Under the pieces are notes generated by a model that saw nothing but the letters and a program-made list of their open reading frames with translations, was not told the origin of the DNA and did not search any database. Shown here one piece after another: positions 12,865-19,216 of a stretch of DNA of 19,216 nt; the stretch's first letter is position 1, and every line of letters starts with the position of its first letter. Made by a program: the position numbers and the translations under genes. Source of the DNA: Anaerolineae bacterium (GTDB taxonomy: Bacteria; Chloroflexota; Anaerolineae; JAAYZQ01); contig JAFGOG010000040.1 in NCBI GenBank assembly GCA_016926595.1, forward strand, positions 1 through 19,216, given 5' to 3'.

Positions 12865-14478
12865 CTACAATATCTCTACCAACCCCTTCCCGCCGTCCAC
12901 CCGCACCCGATCCCCGGTGCGCAGGCGGGTGGTGGCGCTGCCGCAGCCGACCACGGCTGGGATGCCCAGCTCGCGGGCAACAATGGCGGCGTGGGACAGG
13001 GGCGCGCCGACGTCGGTGACGACGGCGGCGGCACGCGGGAAGAGCGGCGTCCAGCCGACGTTGGTGGTCACTGCCACCAGGACCTCGCCGGGCTGGAGCT
13101 GGTCGCCCTGCTCCGGGCTATCCAGCACGCGTACGCGGGCCTCAACCTGCCCCACCGCACCGGCAAAGCCGCGCAGGGTGTTGGACGTCGGTAGGGTCAT
13201 GCTCGCCGTGGCATCATAGATGTCGTAGCGGTGGTTGGGGTCGGCGGCCCACCGGAGTGGGTCGAATGGCCCGCGGATGATCATGGGGTAGGGTGGCAGC
13301 GCGCGGTAGCGGGCGTAGGTCTCCCGGCGGGTCGGGATGTGCGCGGTCGCGGCGTCGTTGCCCGCCAGCAGATCGAGCACCTCATCGATGGCCAGCAGAA
13401 AGACGTCGTCGCCCAGGCCGGTCAGCTCGCCAGCGCGCAGCGCCCACGCCCGCTCGACCCATATGTAGCGGGTGGCCTCATCCCGGACGGCTTCGCGCAG
13501 GCGGGCGGCCGGGCCGACCTTGTCGATCTCGCGGCGCAGCTTGGGCGCTTGCTTGGGGTAGCGCGCCTGCAGCCGCTGCCAGGCAGCGTCGAACTCGGCG
13601 CGGCGACGGACCAGGAGTGCGTCCACGTCCACGGGATTCTTTTCATATTCGGCCAGTTGCCTGTCGAGCCAGTCGGGGTCCTCGGCCGGGCGGGGCATGG
13701 ACAGCTCGGCTTCCTGCGGCCCGCGATGGCCATACCTTGCGAGGTATTCGGCACGGCTCATCTTGCCCGCTGCCACCCTGGATACACCGACCACCGGCCC
13801 CAGGCTGGCCAACATGTCCTCCCCGCCGCTCGCGTTGGAAAAGAGGGTGTTCGTGTCGGCCTCGCCGACCAGGTCGACCAGCTCTTTCTTGAGCTTCATC
13901 GTGGCCTCGAGGGGCGCAGCGGCGCCGCCCATGAGCCAGATGCCGTCCACCAGCCAGGCCATGATCTCCTCGTGCCAGAAGGCGGTCAGCTCGGCTCCCG
14001 AACGGATCTCGCCGATTCGCTGGCGCGCCAGGCGGCAGCGGTCGGGGTTCGCGGCCAGGAACTCGGGCACCTGTTTGGCGCCCCGTTGTTCTTTCAGGCC
14101 CAGGCGAATCATGCGCGGCATGGCCAGCAGCACCGTGGAGCGGCGCAGCGGGACCAGGGGGATGTCCAGATCTCCGGGCACGTTGCCGAGGATGCCCTGC
14201 ATCTGTTCGAGGGCCGCCTCCTGGCTCTTGCCGATCGCCTTCAGCACCGAGATGCTGACGCTGACATTGGCGTAAAAGCGCCCACAGATGTTGCCGGCCA
14301 TGGAATAGCCGGGCAGCAGGCTGATCTTGCGCCACACCTTGTCGGTGATCGAGAAGGTAAAGGGCGCCATCACGTCGGGCCGGCCCTCGCCAAAGTTGTT
14401 CCTGGACCAGACAAAGTCACCCGCCAGGCTGTCGTTCCAGGCACCGGTGACCGGATCAAAGCTACTGTTCTCAGCCAT
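12865..14478 (-). CDS. PEP-utilizing enzyme without ATP-grasp domain (middle plus swivelling His domain)
   Basis: A 537-aa protein. The N-terminal region (DPVTGAWNDSLAGDFVWSRN, then NFGEGRPDVMAPFTFSI) matches the start of the middle domain in PEP synthase/RPH-like enzymes. The C-terminal ~80 residues are the mobile domain GAPLSHAAIVARELGIPAVVG with His496. The distance from this His to the C-terminus (41 residues) is the same as in the neighbouring 888-aa enzyme. There is no ATP-grasp domain, so it cannot phosphorylate its own His; it may take phosphate from the neighbour's ATP-grasp domain, use PEP, or act as a partner subunit. The start ATG at 14478 has GGAGG nine bases upstream and overlaps the end of the 87-aa gene by 8 bases. 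The frame is uninterrupted and the motifs are kept, so this is not a decayed fragment. Confidence 0.85.
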   Translation of the reverse strand: MAENSSFDPVTGAWNDSLAGDFVWSRNNFGEGRPDVMAPFTFSITDKVWRKISLLPGYSMAGNICGRFYANVSVSISVLKAIGKSQEAALEQMQGILGNVPGDLDIPLVPLRRSTVLLAMPRMIRLGLKEQRGAKQVPEFLAANPDRCRLARQRIGEIRSGAELTAFWHEEIMAWLVDGIWLMGGAAAPLEATMKLKKELVDLVGEADTNTLFSNASGGEDMLASLGPVVGVSRVAAGKMSRAEYLARYGHRGPQEAELSMPRPAEDPDWLDRQLAEYEKNPVDVDALLVRRRAEFDAAWQRLQARYPKQAPKLRREIDKVGPAARLREAVRDEATRYIWVERAWALRAGELTGLGDDVFLLAIDEVLDLLAGNDAATAHIPTRRETYARYRALPPYPMIIRGPFDPLRWAADPNHRYDIYDATASMTLPTSNTLRGFAGAVGQVEARVRVLDSPEQGDQLQPGEVLVAVTTNVGWTPLFPRAAAVVTDVGAPLSHAAIVARELGIPAVVGCGSATTRLRTGDRVRVDGGKGLVEIL

Positions 14479-14734
14479 GGTATGACTCCTCCTTTTCATC
14501 GGCTGTGACGCGGTGGACGGCAATCAGGGTCAGGTTCAGATCCCACAGTTTGCACAGAATGCCGCGCAGGGCAGCCTGGTCGGCGACGGGGCCGAGGAGG
14601 GTGGTGGTGGGCTGCCGCTCCCCTGTGTAGGTGGTCACCACGGCCAGTTCGTCGAACCACTGTTTCCATCCCCGGTCCAGCTCGCCCTGCACCTGGATCT
14701 CGTAGATTGCCCGCTGCCGGTTGACTGTGCTCAT
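14471..14734 (-). CDS. Small conserved-looking protein of unknown function, first gene of the PEP-enzyme operon
   Basis: An 87-aa soluble protein with an alternating beta-alpha look: RAIYEIQVQGELDRGWKQWF, a variable loop, TTTLLGPVADQAALRGILCK, then LWDLNLTLIAVHRV. I have an impression of similar W..WF...L.GP..DQAAL.G.L...DL.L.L..V proteins in other bacteria, without known function. The start is the ATG at 14734 because AGGAG lies seven bases upstream; the ATG at 14740 is too close to it. The stop overlaps the start of the PEP-utilizing enzyme gene by 8 bases, suggesting translational coupling and perhaps a small subunit or adaptor for that enzyme. It lies about 38 bases after the predicted transcription start. 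Confidence 0.75.
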   Translation of the reverse strand: MSTVNRQRAIYEIQVQGELDRGWKQWFDELAVVTTYTGERQPTTTLLGPVADQAALRGILCKLWDLNLTLIAVHRVTADEKEESYHG

Positions 14735-14778
14735 CCCCATTCTCCTGACGCTTACTTCTCCTAGCGACTCACAACGAC

Positions 14779-14808
14779 AGTATAGCCCAAGAGTGGGGGA
14801 TTTGTCAT
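14779..14808 (-). promoter_or_regulatory. Sigma70-type promoter of the PEP-enzyme/MFS operon
   Basis: ATGACA (14808-14803) and TATACT (14784-14779) are 18 bases apart on the minus strand. The predicted start near 14772 gives a leader of about 38 bases. The -35 box is inside the palindrome GGGGGAT-n5-ATCCCCC, so a protein bound there would directly affect this promoter. The same ATGACA/TATACT pair is used at 3420-3448. Confidence 0.6.
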
Positions 14809-14836
14809 CCCCCAGGTGGGGGATAGGGTGGGGGAT
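14793..14836. promoter_or_regulatory. Operator-like cluster: palindrome GGGGGAT/ATCCCCC and three GTGGGGGAT copies
   Basis: GTGGGGGAT lies at 14793-14801, 14816-14824 and 14828-14836, with an inverted ATCCCCC at 14807-14813 making a 7-bp-arm palindrome with the first copy. Positions 14794-14813 match the 20-bp element at 3457-3476 in 18 of 20 bases. GGGGATGA on the minus strand resembles part of the E. coli MalT box (GGGGAKGAGG), notable because a MalT-like regulator gene ends just upstream. Confidence 0.45.
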
Positions 14837-14876
14837 TCGATTTTGGATTTTGGATTGACGATTGTTGATTGGGGTG
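14837..14876. repeat. GATT-rich low-complexity tract after the LuxR-type gene
   Basis: Repeated GATTTTG and GATTG-like 7-8-mers fill the start of the 3' gap on the plus strand. Related 7-mers occur inside the adjacent regulator gene at 15083-15100 and 15209-15236. No terminator hairpin is seen. Confidence 0.5.
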
Positions 14877-17636
14877 CTAAATCAGGCCGAGCTCGTGGGC
14901 GCGATGGGCGGCGTCCCAGCGGTTGTGGACGTCGAGCTTGGCATAGATGCTCTTGCAGTGAGAGCGGACGGTGCTGACCTCGATGAAGAGGTGAGCGGCG
15001 ATTTCGGGGTTGGACATGCCGGTGGCGAGCAGGCGCAGAACCTCGATCTCACGGTTGGAGAGGGGGTCGGCGGGAGGCTGGAGATCGGGGATTGGGGATT
15101 GTTCTGACGCAGCGCCCGGTGGAGGGGCGTCGGGGAAGGTGGCAAGCAGCCTGTCGGCATAACACAGCAGCCGCGCGCGCTCCCCGGTGTCCAGCTCGCG
15201 CTTGCCGTCGTCAATCGTCAATCGTAAATCGTAAATCAAATGCCGTGCCTCGTGGAAGGTGCGGATGTGGCCGCCAGGCTCGGCGAGGAGCAGCGCTTCT
15301 TTCAGGGCGTCGAGGGCCCGGTCGTGCCGGCCGGCTGACTCGTGGGCGAGGGCGGCCAGCACGTGGATCTCGATCAGCAGGTCGACGCGCTCCAGGCGCC
15401 TGGCCTGGGCGAGGAGGGAGTCGAGCACGTCGAGCGCTTGCGCAGCCTGGCCCCGGGCGAGTAAGAGACGCGTGAGCACGAGCTGCTCGTATTTGCGCAG
15501 GTGGGCATCGGCGAGATCTTGTTCGGCGTCGAGCCGTGGCTGGGGCTCGGGGGCCAGGCCGGCAAGGAGCCCACGTCTTTGCGCCCAGCTCATCGCCCCG
15601 GCGAGGTCGCCCTGCGCGATGCAAAAGTAGGCCTGCTGAAGCTCGACCACAAGGTCGTCCACCCTGGTCGCCTGGGACCTGTGGGCGATCTGGCGGGCGG
15701 CCTCGATGGCATCGCGGGCGCCTTGCACATCGCCCAGCGCCAGCCTGACGCGCGCCAGGGGGGTGTAGGCGTCAAATGACGCCATCTCGCTCCACTGGTT
15801 GGCGAGCCGGATGCCCTCCATGAGGTGGTCTGCCGCCGTGTCCAGGTGGTTCCATTCGCACGCCAGGTCGCCGAGGCCGATGAGCGCTTCGCTGGCGATA
15901 GGCAGGCGGCGGCCCGCAGAGTCGGTGGCCGCTTGCAGTGCCTGCTGGTAGGTCTCGTGGGCCTGCGGCAGGCGACCCTGTCGCGTTTGCAGCCTGGCTT
16001 TTTGGCAGAGGGCGGTGACCGTGATGAGGCGGTTGCCAACCTGCTGGCCCTTTCTGACCAGATCGTCGAGTGACTCTTTGCCGTCCTGGAGGCTGCCATT
16101 CGCCAGGTGCGCCAGGCTCAGGATCCAGGCCACCACGCTGCGCAGGAACTGGTCGCTCTCGGGCAGGTGCTCCAATGCCTGGCGGCACAGCTCGACGGCC
16201 TGCTGCAGGTCGAGTTGAAAGACCAGGAGGTACGCACGCAGGGCAGCCACCCGGCCCGCCATGGTGCCGGGTGGCTGGGATGGGTCCTCGATGCCAGCCA
16301 GATCTTGAAGGCGCCTTTCCACGTCGTCCGCCGACCGGCCGCTCATCAGGAGCGCCCAGGCGTGAAAGAAAGAGAGGGTGGGGCGGGCGCGCACTTCCCG
16401 GTCGGGCAGCCGCTCGATCCAATGGAGAAAGGTGACGACCTCGCTGCGCATAAAGGTTGCTTCAGCCGTCGCCGCGACCAGGTCAGCGGCCCGATCGAAA
16501 TCGGATGCGGCCAGGGCGTGCTCGATGGCGTCTATGGTCAATCCTGCCTGCTCGTACCAGAGGCTGGCGCGACGGTGCAGCACGGGCGCCATCTCGGGCG
16601 CAGTTTGCAGCAGCCGCCGGCGCAGCAGGTCGGCAAAGAGGCGGTGGTAGCGATACCAGCGCCGCTCTTGGTCGAGGGGGATGACAAAGAGGTTGGCGTG
16701 GTCGAGGTGGGCGAGGAGGGTGGAAGAGTGGGGAAGGGGGAGATTGGGAGATAGCGCATCGCACAACGGCGCGCACATCCGATCCAGGATCGACGTGCAA
16801 AGGAGAAAGTGCTGCACCTCCTCCGGCTGGCGCTGGAGGACTTCTTCGGTCAGGTAGTCGAGGACAAAGCGGTGGCTGCCGGTGAAGGCGCGGATGAAGG
16901 CGGTGGGATCCTGTTCCTCGCCTGGTAGGGCGGGGGCGGCCTGCATGGCCAGTGAGGCCATCTGCAGGCCAGCGATCCAACCCTCGGTGCGGGCTTCCAG
17001 GGCGGCGACATCCTGGGGCGAGAGGTCGAGACGTGTGACCTGGTGAAGAAAGGCGGCGGCTTCTTCTATGGTGAAGCGCAGATCGCTCTGGCGCAGCTCG
17101 GTGAGGTGGCCTCGCGCTCGGAGGCGGGGGAGCGGGAGGGGTGGGTCGGCGCGGGTCGCGAGGGCCAGGTGCAGGTTGCCTGGTTGATGGTCGACGACAA
17201 AGGCCAGCGCGTCGTGGATCTCTTGGAGCGTGATGAGGTGATAGTCGTCGAGGATCAGGAGCAGGGTGCGGGGGAGCGCGGCGACATGGTTGATCAGGCG
17301 GATGAGATGCGCCTGCTGAAGCAAGGTGCCCGCCGGCTCAAAGGCCTCGTCGCCGGCTTGGATTGCCGCGGCCAGGTAGGCCGCAAAGCGAGCAGGGTCA
17401 TTATCGCCCTCGTCCAGTGAGAGCCAGGCGACATCGACGGCTGGCGCGTTACGCGCCTTCAGGCTCTGCACCCACTCGCAGAGCAGCGTCGTTTTGCCAA
17501 AGCCGGCCGGGGCCGCAATGAGGGTGAGTTTGCGGTGCAGTCCCCGGTCCAGGCCGTCGATCAGCCGCGGGCGCGCTACCAGGTTGCGCCGCAGTGGCGG
17601 GATCTGGAGCTTGGTAGCCAGGATCGGGGCAGCCAT
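14877..17636 (-). CDS. MalT-like LuxR-family regulator (STAND ATPase, helical repeats, LuxR HTH)
   Basis: A 919-aa regulator. The N-terminus ILATKLQIPPLRRNLVARPR is the standard opening of MalT-like proteins. A STAND ATPase follows: Walker A APAGFGKTT (42-50), WLSLDEGDNDPARF (71-84) and Walker B LLLILDD (125-131). The middle ~350-800 is TPR-like helical repeat, the usual inducer-sensing part. The C-terminal 62 residues are a LuxR HTH (PLSNREIEVLRLLATGMSNPEIAAHLF...). Such proteins oligomerise on ATP and inducer and activate nearby promoters, so the operon at 14734-8847 is the natural candidate target. The linker before the HTH contains peptides encoded by 7-bp repeats (LIYDLRLTIDD, QSPIPDLQ). 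The start ATG at 17636 lacks a clear ribosome binding site. The gene lies 51 bases after the DnaJ-like gene and is probably co-transcribed with it. Confidence 0.92.
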   Translation of the reverse strand: MAAPILATKLQIPPLRRNLVARPRLIDGLDRGLHRKLTLIAAPAGFGKTTLLCEWVQSLKARNAPAVDVAWLSLDEGDNDPARFAAYLAAAIQAGDEAFEPAGTLLQQAHLIRLINHVAALPRTLLLILDDYHLITLQEIHDALAFVVDHQPGNLHLALATRADPPLPLPRLRARGHLTELRQSDLRFTIEEAAAFLHQVTRLDLSPQDVAALEARTEGWIAGLQMASLAMQAAPALPGEEQDPTAFIRAFTGSHRFVLDYLTEEVLQRQPEEVQHFLLCTSILDRMCAPLCDALSPNLPLPHSSTLLAHLDHANLFVIPLDQERRWYRYHRLFADLLRRRLLQTAPEMAPVLHRRASLWYEQAGLTIDAIEHALAASDFDRAADLVAATAEATFMRSEVVTFLHWIERLPDREVRARPTLSFFHAWALLMSGRSADDVERRLQDLAGIEDPSQPPGTMAGRVAALRAYLLVFQLDLQQAVELCRQALEHLPESDQFLRSVVAWILSLAHLANGSLQDGKESLDDLVRKGQQVGNRLITVTALCQKARLQTRQGRLPQAHETYQQALQAATDSAGRRLPIASEALIGLGDLACEWNHLDTAADHLMEGIRLANQWSEMASFDAYTPLARVRLALGDVQGARDAIEAARQIAHRSQATRVDDLVVELQQAYFCIAQGDLAGAMSWAQRRGLLAGLAPEPQPRLDAEQDLADAHLRKYEQLVLTRLLLARGQAAQALDVLDSLLAQARRLERVDLLIEIHVLAALAHESAGRHDRALDALKEALLLAEPGGHIRTFHEARHLIYDLRLTIDDGKRELDTGERARLLCYADRLLATFPDAPPPGAASEQSPIPDLQPPADPLSNREIEVLRLLATGMSNPEIAAHLFIEVSTVRSHCKSIYAKLDVHNRWDAAHRAHELGLI
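15209..15236. repeat. Four tandem 7-mers inside the LuxR-type gene
   Basis: CGTCAAT twice then CGTAAAT twice, exactly abutting, read in frame as part of LIYDLRLTIDD on the minus strand. A second 7-bp-period tract lies at 15083-15100. Both fall in the linker before the HTH and match the style of the intergenic tract at 14837-14876, suggesting that a repeat invaded the coding region without breaking the frame. Confidence 0.6.
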
Positions 17637-17687
17637 GGCACGCTTGTCAGGAAATCGTCCGGCCTGCGTGGGCTGTCATGCCGGGTG

Positions 17688-18383
17688 CTACCATTCATCG
17701 ACGCGAAAGTGGAGCACCAGGGACAGCGCGCCCAGGCCGGGCTGGTGGAGTGGGACGCTCCCGATCGCCCCATCGTGCACGCCGCCGGGGAACTCGACGT
17801 CGAGTGGGCGCCGGTCGACGAGTGTGCCGCTGCCCCGGCAGGTGTAACATGCAAAAAAGCCATCCCACCCTTGCCCCCGGCAGGCAGGACAGACAATCGA
17901 CACGGGAAGCCAGACGCGCACCCGCCCGCCGTACAACGCCTGGCGCCGCGTCAACAAGACCTCGGCGTGGATTTCCTGGCCACGTCCAGGCTCGGCTCGA
18001 CGCGGTCCGTGGGATTCCCCCCAGAGCGCGTCCAAGAGGGAAGAGGCAGAGGTGCGTCCGTCGCTGTCCCGCGCATAACCTGCCTGGCGCAAGGGGGTGA
18101 GCGGCTCGATGGGGGGACGTCCCGCCCAGGCTGGCTGGCGCCCCGGCGTCCCGGCTATGTGTGGCCCCTTGCTCCTCGCGCGCGCCAGCTCTTGGTCGTG
18201 CGCCCGCCGGCGCTGCGGGTCGCTCAATACTTCGTACGCGTCGCGGATGAGGAGGAAGGGCTCGCTCCCCTCTCCAGAGCAGTCCGGGTGGTGTTTTTTA
18301 GCCTCCCTGCGGTATGCGGTTTTGATTTCATCCTCGGTGGCATCGCGGCGGATGCCGAGGATAATGTAATAGTCCCTGGCCAT
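17688..18383 (-). CDS. DnaJ-like co-chaperone with J domain and shortened zinc-binding region
   Basis: A 231-aa protein. Residues 3 to ~68 are a J domain (DYYIILGIRRDATEDEIKTAYRREAKK) with HPD at 32-34, the motif that stimulates the DnaK ATPase. A poorly conserved linker of ~60 residues replaces the Gly/Phe region. Near residues 165-186 are only two CxxCxGxG motifs (CPACRGQG and CYTCRGSG) in place of the four of full DnaJ, giving one possible zinc site, followed by a short C-terminal substrate-binding-like segment (DVEFPGGVHDGAIGSVPL...). Full DnaJ is ~370 aa, so this is a compact DnaJ-like protein rather than the housekeeping one. The start ATG at 18383 has GGGGA upstream; longer frames run into the promoter. 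It is driven by an exact consensus promoter and no CIRCE element is seen. Confidence 0.85.
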   Translation of the reverse strand: MARDYYIILGIRRDATEDEIKTAYRREAKKHHPDCSGEGSEPFLLIRDAYEVLSDPQRRRAHDQELARARSKGPHIAGTPGRQPAWAGRPPIEPLTPLRQAGYARDSDGRTSASSLLDALWGESHGPRRAEPGRGQEIHAEVLLTRRQALYGGRVRVWLPVSIVCPACRGQGWDGFFACYTCRGSGTLVDRRPLDVEFPGGVHDGAIGSVPLHQPGLGALSLVLHFRVDEW

Positions 18384-18419
18384 GGATGCTTTTTCCCCAT
18401 CGAGCCTGTGGCGCGCCGC

Positions 18420-18431
18420 CTGGCCGGCCAG
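18420..18431. repeat. Palindrome CTGGCCGGCCAG in the dnaJ-like leader
   Basis: A perfect 12-bp palindrome in the ~76-base GC-rich leader between the promoter and the ATG at 18383. It could form a leader hairpin or be a binding site, but GC-rich sequence yields such palindromes by chance. Confidence 0.3.
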
Positions 18432-18465
18432 CCGGCACGCGCGAGGCAATGTTCTGCCCACGATC

Positions 18466-18494
18466 ATTATACAAATTCTGGTGCTCCGTGTCAA
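18466..18494 (-). promoter_or_regulatory. Exact-consensus sigma70 promoter of the DnaJ-like/LuxR-type genes
   Basis: TTGACA (18494-18489), 17 bases, TATAAT (18471-18466): 12 of 12 matches on the minus strand. It lies just past the terminator of the preceding gene; transcription should start near 18459. Its presence excludes the upstream in-frame starts for the DnaJ-like gene. Confidence 0.85.
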
Positions 18495-18510
18495 GAGGCG
18501 GTGGGCGACG

Positions 18511-18540
18511 AAAAAGGGGGGCGCCAGCCTGGCGCCCCCC
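18511..18540 (-). terminator. Intrinsic terminator of the DUF11-like gene
   Basis: Perfect 11-bp arms GGGGGGCGCCA (18516-18526) and TGGCGCCCCCC (18530-18540) with a 3-base loop. On the minus strand they are followed directly by TTTTT (18515-18511). The stem begins 20 bases after the stop at 18561. TTTT on the other flank might give weak bidirectional activity. Confidence 0.9.
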
Positions 18541-18560
18541 GGGGTTTTGATACGGAAACG

Positions 18561-19216
18561 CTACGAGCCGGTGCTCCTGACGATGAGCGGCAGGTAGAAC
18601 CAGTAGTTGGGCCGCTCGACGGCGATCACGGTGGCCGTGTCGCTGGCGCTCGCCCGCAGCCCAAAGGGCGGGTAGAACACCGTCCAGGTGGCGGTGTTGA
18701 CCGTCGTCTGGGTGATGGTGGCGCTGAGGGTGAGGCCGGCGGCGACGGTGTCGATGCTGGCGCCCGGCCCCAGGTCGTAGGCCAGGCTGGAAAAGATGAC
18801 GCCCAGCTCACTGTCGACCAGGTCGTGGAGCGGCAGGGTGTAGGCGCCGGTGTTGGTGACCTCGTAGCAGTAGTAGACGTCGGTGCCCTCGGTGACGGTG
18901 ATCAGGTCGGTGGTGGCGCACATCGCCGGATCGGTGCCGACCGTCTTGGCCAGATCGAGGAAGGGAGGCAGGGCAACGACGGTGGCCGTGTCGGTCGCCT
19001 CGGCCGACGGCCCGCCGTCGAGGTAGGCGGTCCAGGTGGCGGTGTTGACCGTGGTCTGGGTGATGGTGGCGCTGAGGATGAGGCCGGCGGCGACGGTATC
19101 GATGCTGGCGCCCGGCCCCAGGTCGTAGACCAGGCCGGAAAAGATGACGCCCAGCTCGCTGTCGACCAGGTCGTGGAGCGGCAGGGTGTAGGCGCCGGTG
19201 TTCTGCACCTCGTAGC
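18561..19216 (-). CDS. Secreted DUF11-like repeat protein, C-terminal part (runs off the right edge)
   Basis: The frame is open to the right edge, so the first residues visible (YEVQNTGAYTLPLHDLVDSE) are internal; about 218 residues are seen. They hold a 116-aa repeat in which the block NTGAYTLPLHDLVDSELGVI occurs twice, followed by DLGPGASIDTVAAGL and ATITQTTVNTATWT. This is the style of DUF11/CARDB-like beta-sandwich domains in bacterial surface proteins (asymmetric Y.YEVTNTG motif, Thr/Val-rich, almost no Lys). The protein ends with YWFYLPLIVRSTGS; I know YLPL(V/I)-type tails from secreted Chloroflexota proteins. Likely an extracellular or wall-associated structural protein. It ends at a strong terminator and is not linked to the next operon. 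The DNA of the two repeat copies is nearly identical over ~150 bases, with roughly 9 differences by eye. Confidence 0.82.
   Translation of the reverse strand, partial: YEVQNTGAYTLPLHDLVDSELGVIFSGLVYDLGPGASIDTVAAGLILSATITQTTVNTATWTAYLDGGPSAEATDTATVVALPPFLDLAKTVGTDPAMCATTDLITVTEGTDVYYCYEVTNTGAYTLPLHDLVDSELGVIFSSLAYDLGPGASIDTVAAGLTLSATITQTTVNTATWTVFYPPFGLRASASDTATVIAVERPNYWFYLPLIVRSTGS
18680..19208 (-). repeat. Tandem near-identical 348-bp coding repeat in the DUF11-like gene
   Basis: The stretch from about 18680 to 18860 recurs from about 19028 to 19208, offset 348 bases (116 codons), with few substitutions. The second halves of the units are less alike. More units are likely beyond the window. 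Confidence 0.75.

Noticed and set aside
13231..14508. 425-aa plus-strand open frame over the shorter PEP-utilizing enzyme
   Set aside because: Composition and position match a shadow of the minus-strand gene with its conserved His motif.
18384..18488. CIRCE heat-shock operator before the dnaJ-like gene
   Set aside because: No TTAGCACTC/GAGTGCTAA arms are present in the leader or promoter.
18384..18494. N-terminal extension of the DnaJ-like protein
   Set aside because: It starts inside the -35 box of a perfect promoter and has no J-domain residues before MARDYY.
1..19216. CRISPR arrays, tRNA or rRNA genes, insertion sequences
   Set aside because: No regularly spaced identical repeats with unique spacers, no tRNA-like T-arm/cloverleaf segments, and no transposase-like reading frame were seen.

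Overview
The window is GC-rich bacterial DNA in which every gene I can support (16, two of them cut by the window edges) lies on the minus strand. The many long plus-strand open frames are antisense shadows. Several traits suggest Chloroflexota, perhaps an Anaerolineae/Caldilineae-type genome: a secreted DUF11-like repeat protein ending in a YLPLIVR-type tail, a large MalT-like LuxR regulator, TPR-tailed GNAT proteins, and gaps holding short 7-bp or GATT/CACTGA-type low-complexity repeats. This placement is an inference from gene style; there is no rRNA or other marker in the window.

Layout, in transcription order from the right edge. (1) 19216-18561: C-terminal part of a DUF11-like repeat protein, closed by a strong intrinsic terminator. 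(2) A DnaJ-like protein (18383-17688) behind an exact TTGACA-17-TATAAT promoter, then a MalT-like STAND/LuxR regulator (17636-14877). (3) An operon from 14734 to 8847: an 87-aa unknown protein, a PEP-utilizing enzyme without an ATP-grasp domain, a full-length PEP synthase/rifampicin-phosphotransferase-like enzyme, and an MFS drug exporter. Long hairpins lie in both wide gaps. This looks like a small-molecule phosphotransfer plus efflux cassette, with the adjacent LuxR protein as candidate regulator. (4) A 91-aa unknown protein overlapping an ArsR-DUF2087 regulator (8703-7800), behind another exact consensus promoter with AT-rich palindromes. (5) A NatAB-like ABC export module (7572-3497): a LytTR regulator fused to a degenerate ABC ATPase, an intact ABC ATPase and two ABC-2 permeases. 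Three 20-bp-spaced direct repeats sit just upstream of the ABC promoter. (6) An operon from 3386 to the left edge: two paralogous GNAT-TPR proteins flanking an isoprenylcysteine-methyltransferase-like membrane protein, then the start of an S41 peptidase lipoprotein.

The most interesting signals are regulatory. A 20-bp near-palindrome (TGGSGGATTTGTCATYCCCC) occurs at the -35 regions of two operons more than 11 kb apart, 3457-3476 and 14794-14813, suggesting a shared regulon or a dispersed promoter-bearing repeat. The LytTR/pseudo-ATPase fusion next to its own ABC transporter, with a phased repeat array at the transporter promoter, is a plausible self-contained sensing and export circuit in which a dead ATPase domain replaces the usual two-component receiver. 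Five sigma70-type promoters could be read directly, two matching the consensus 12/12.
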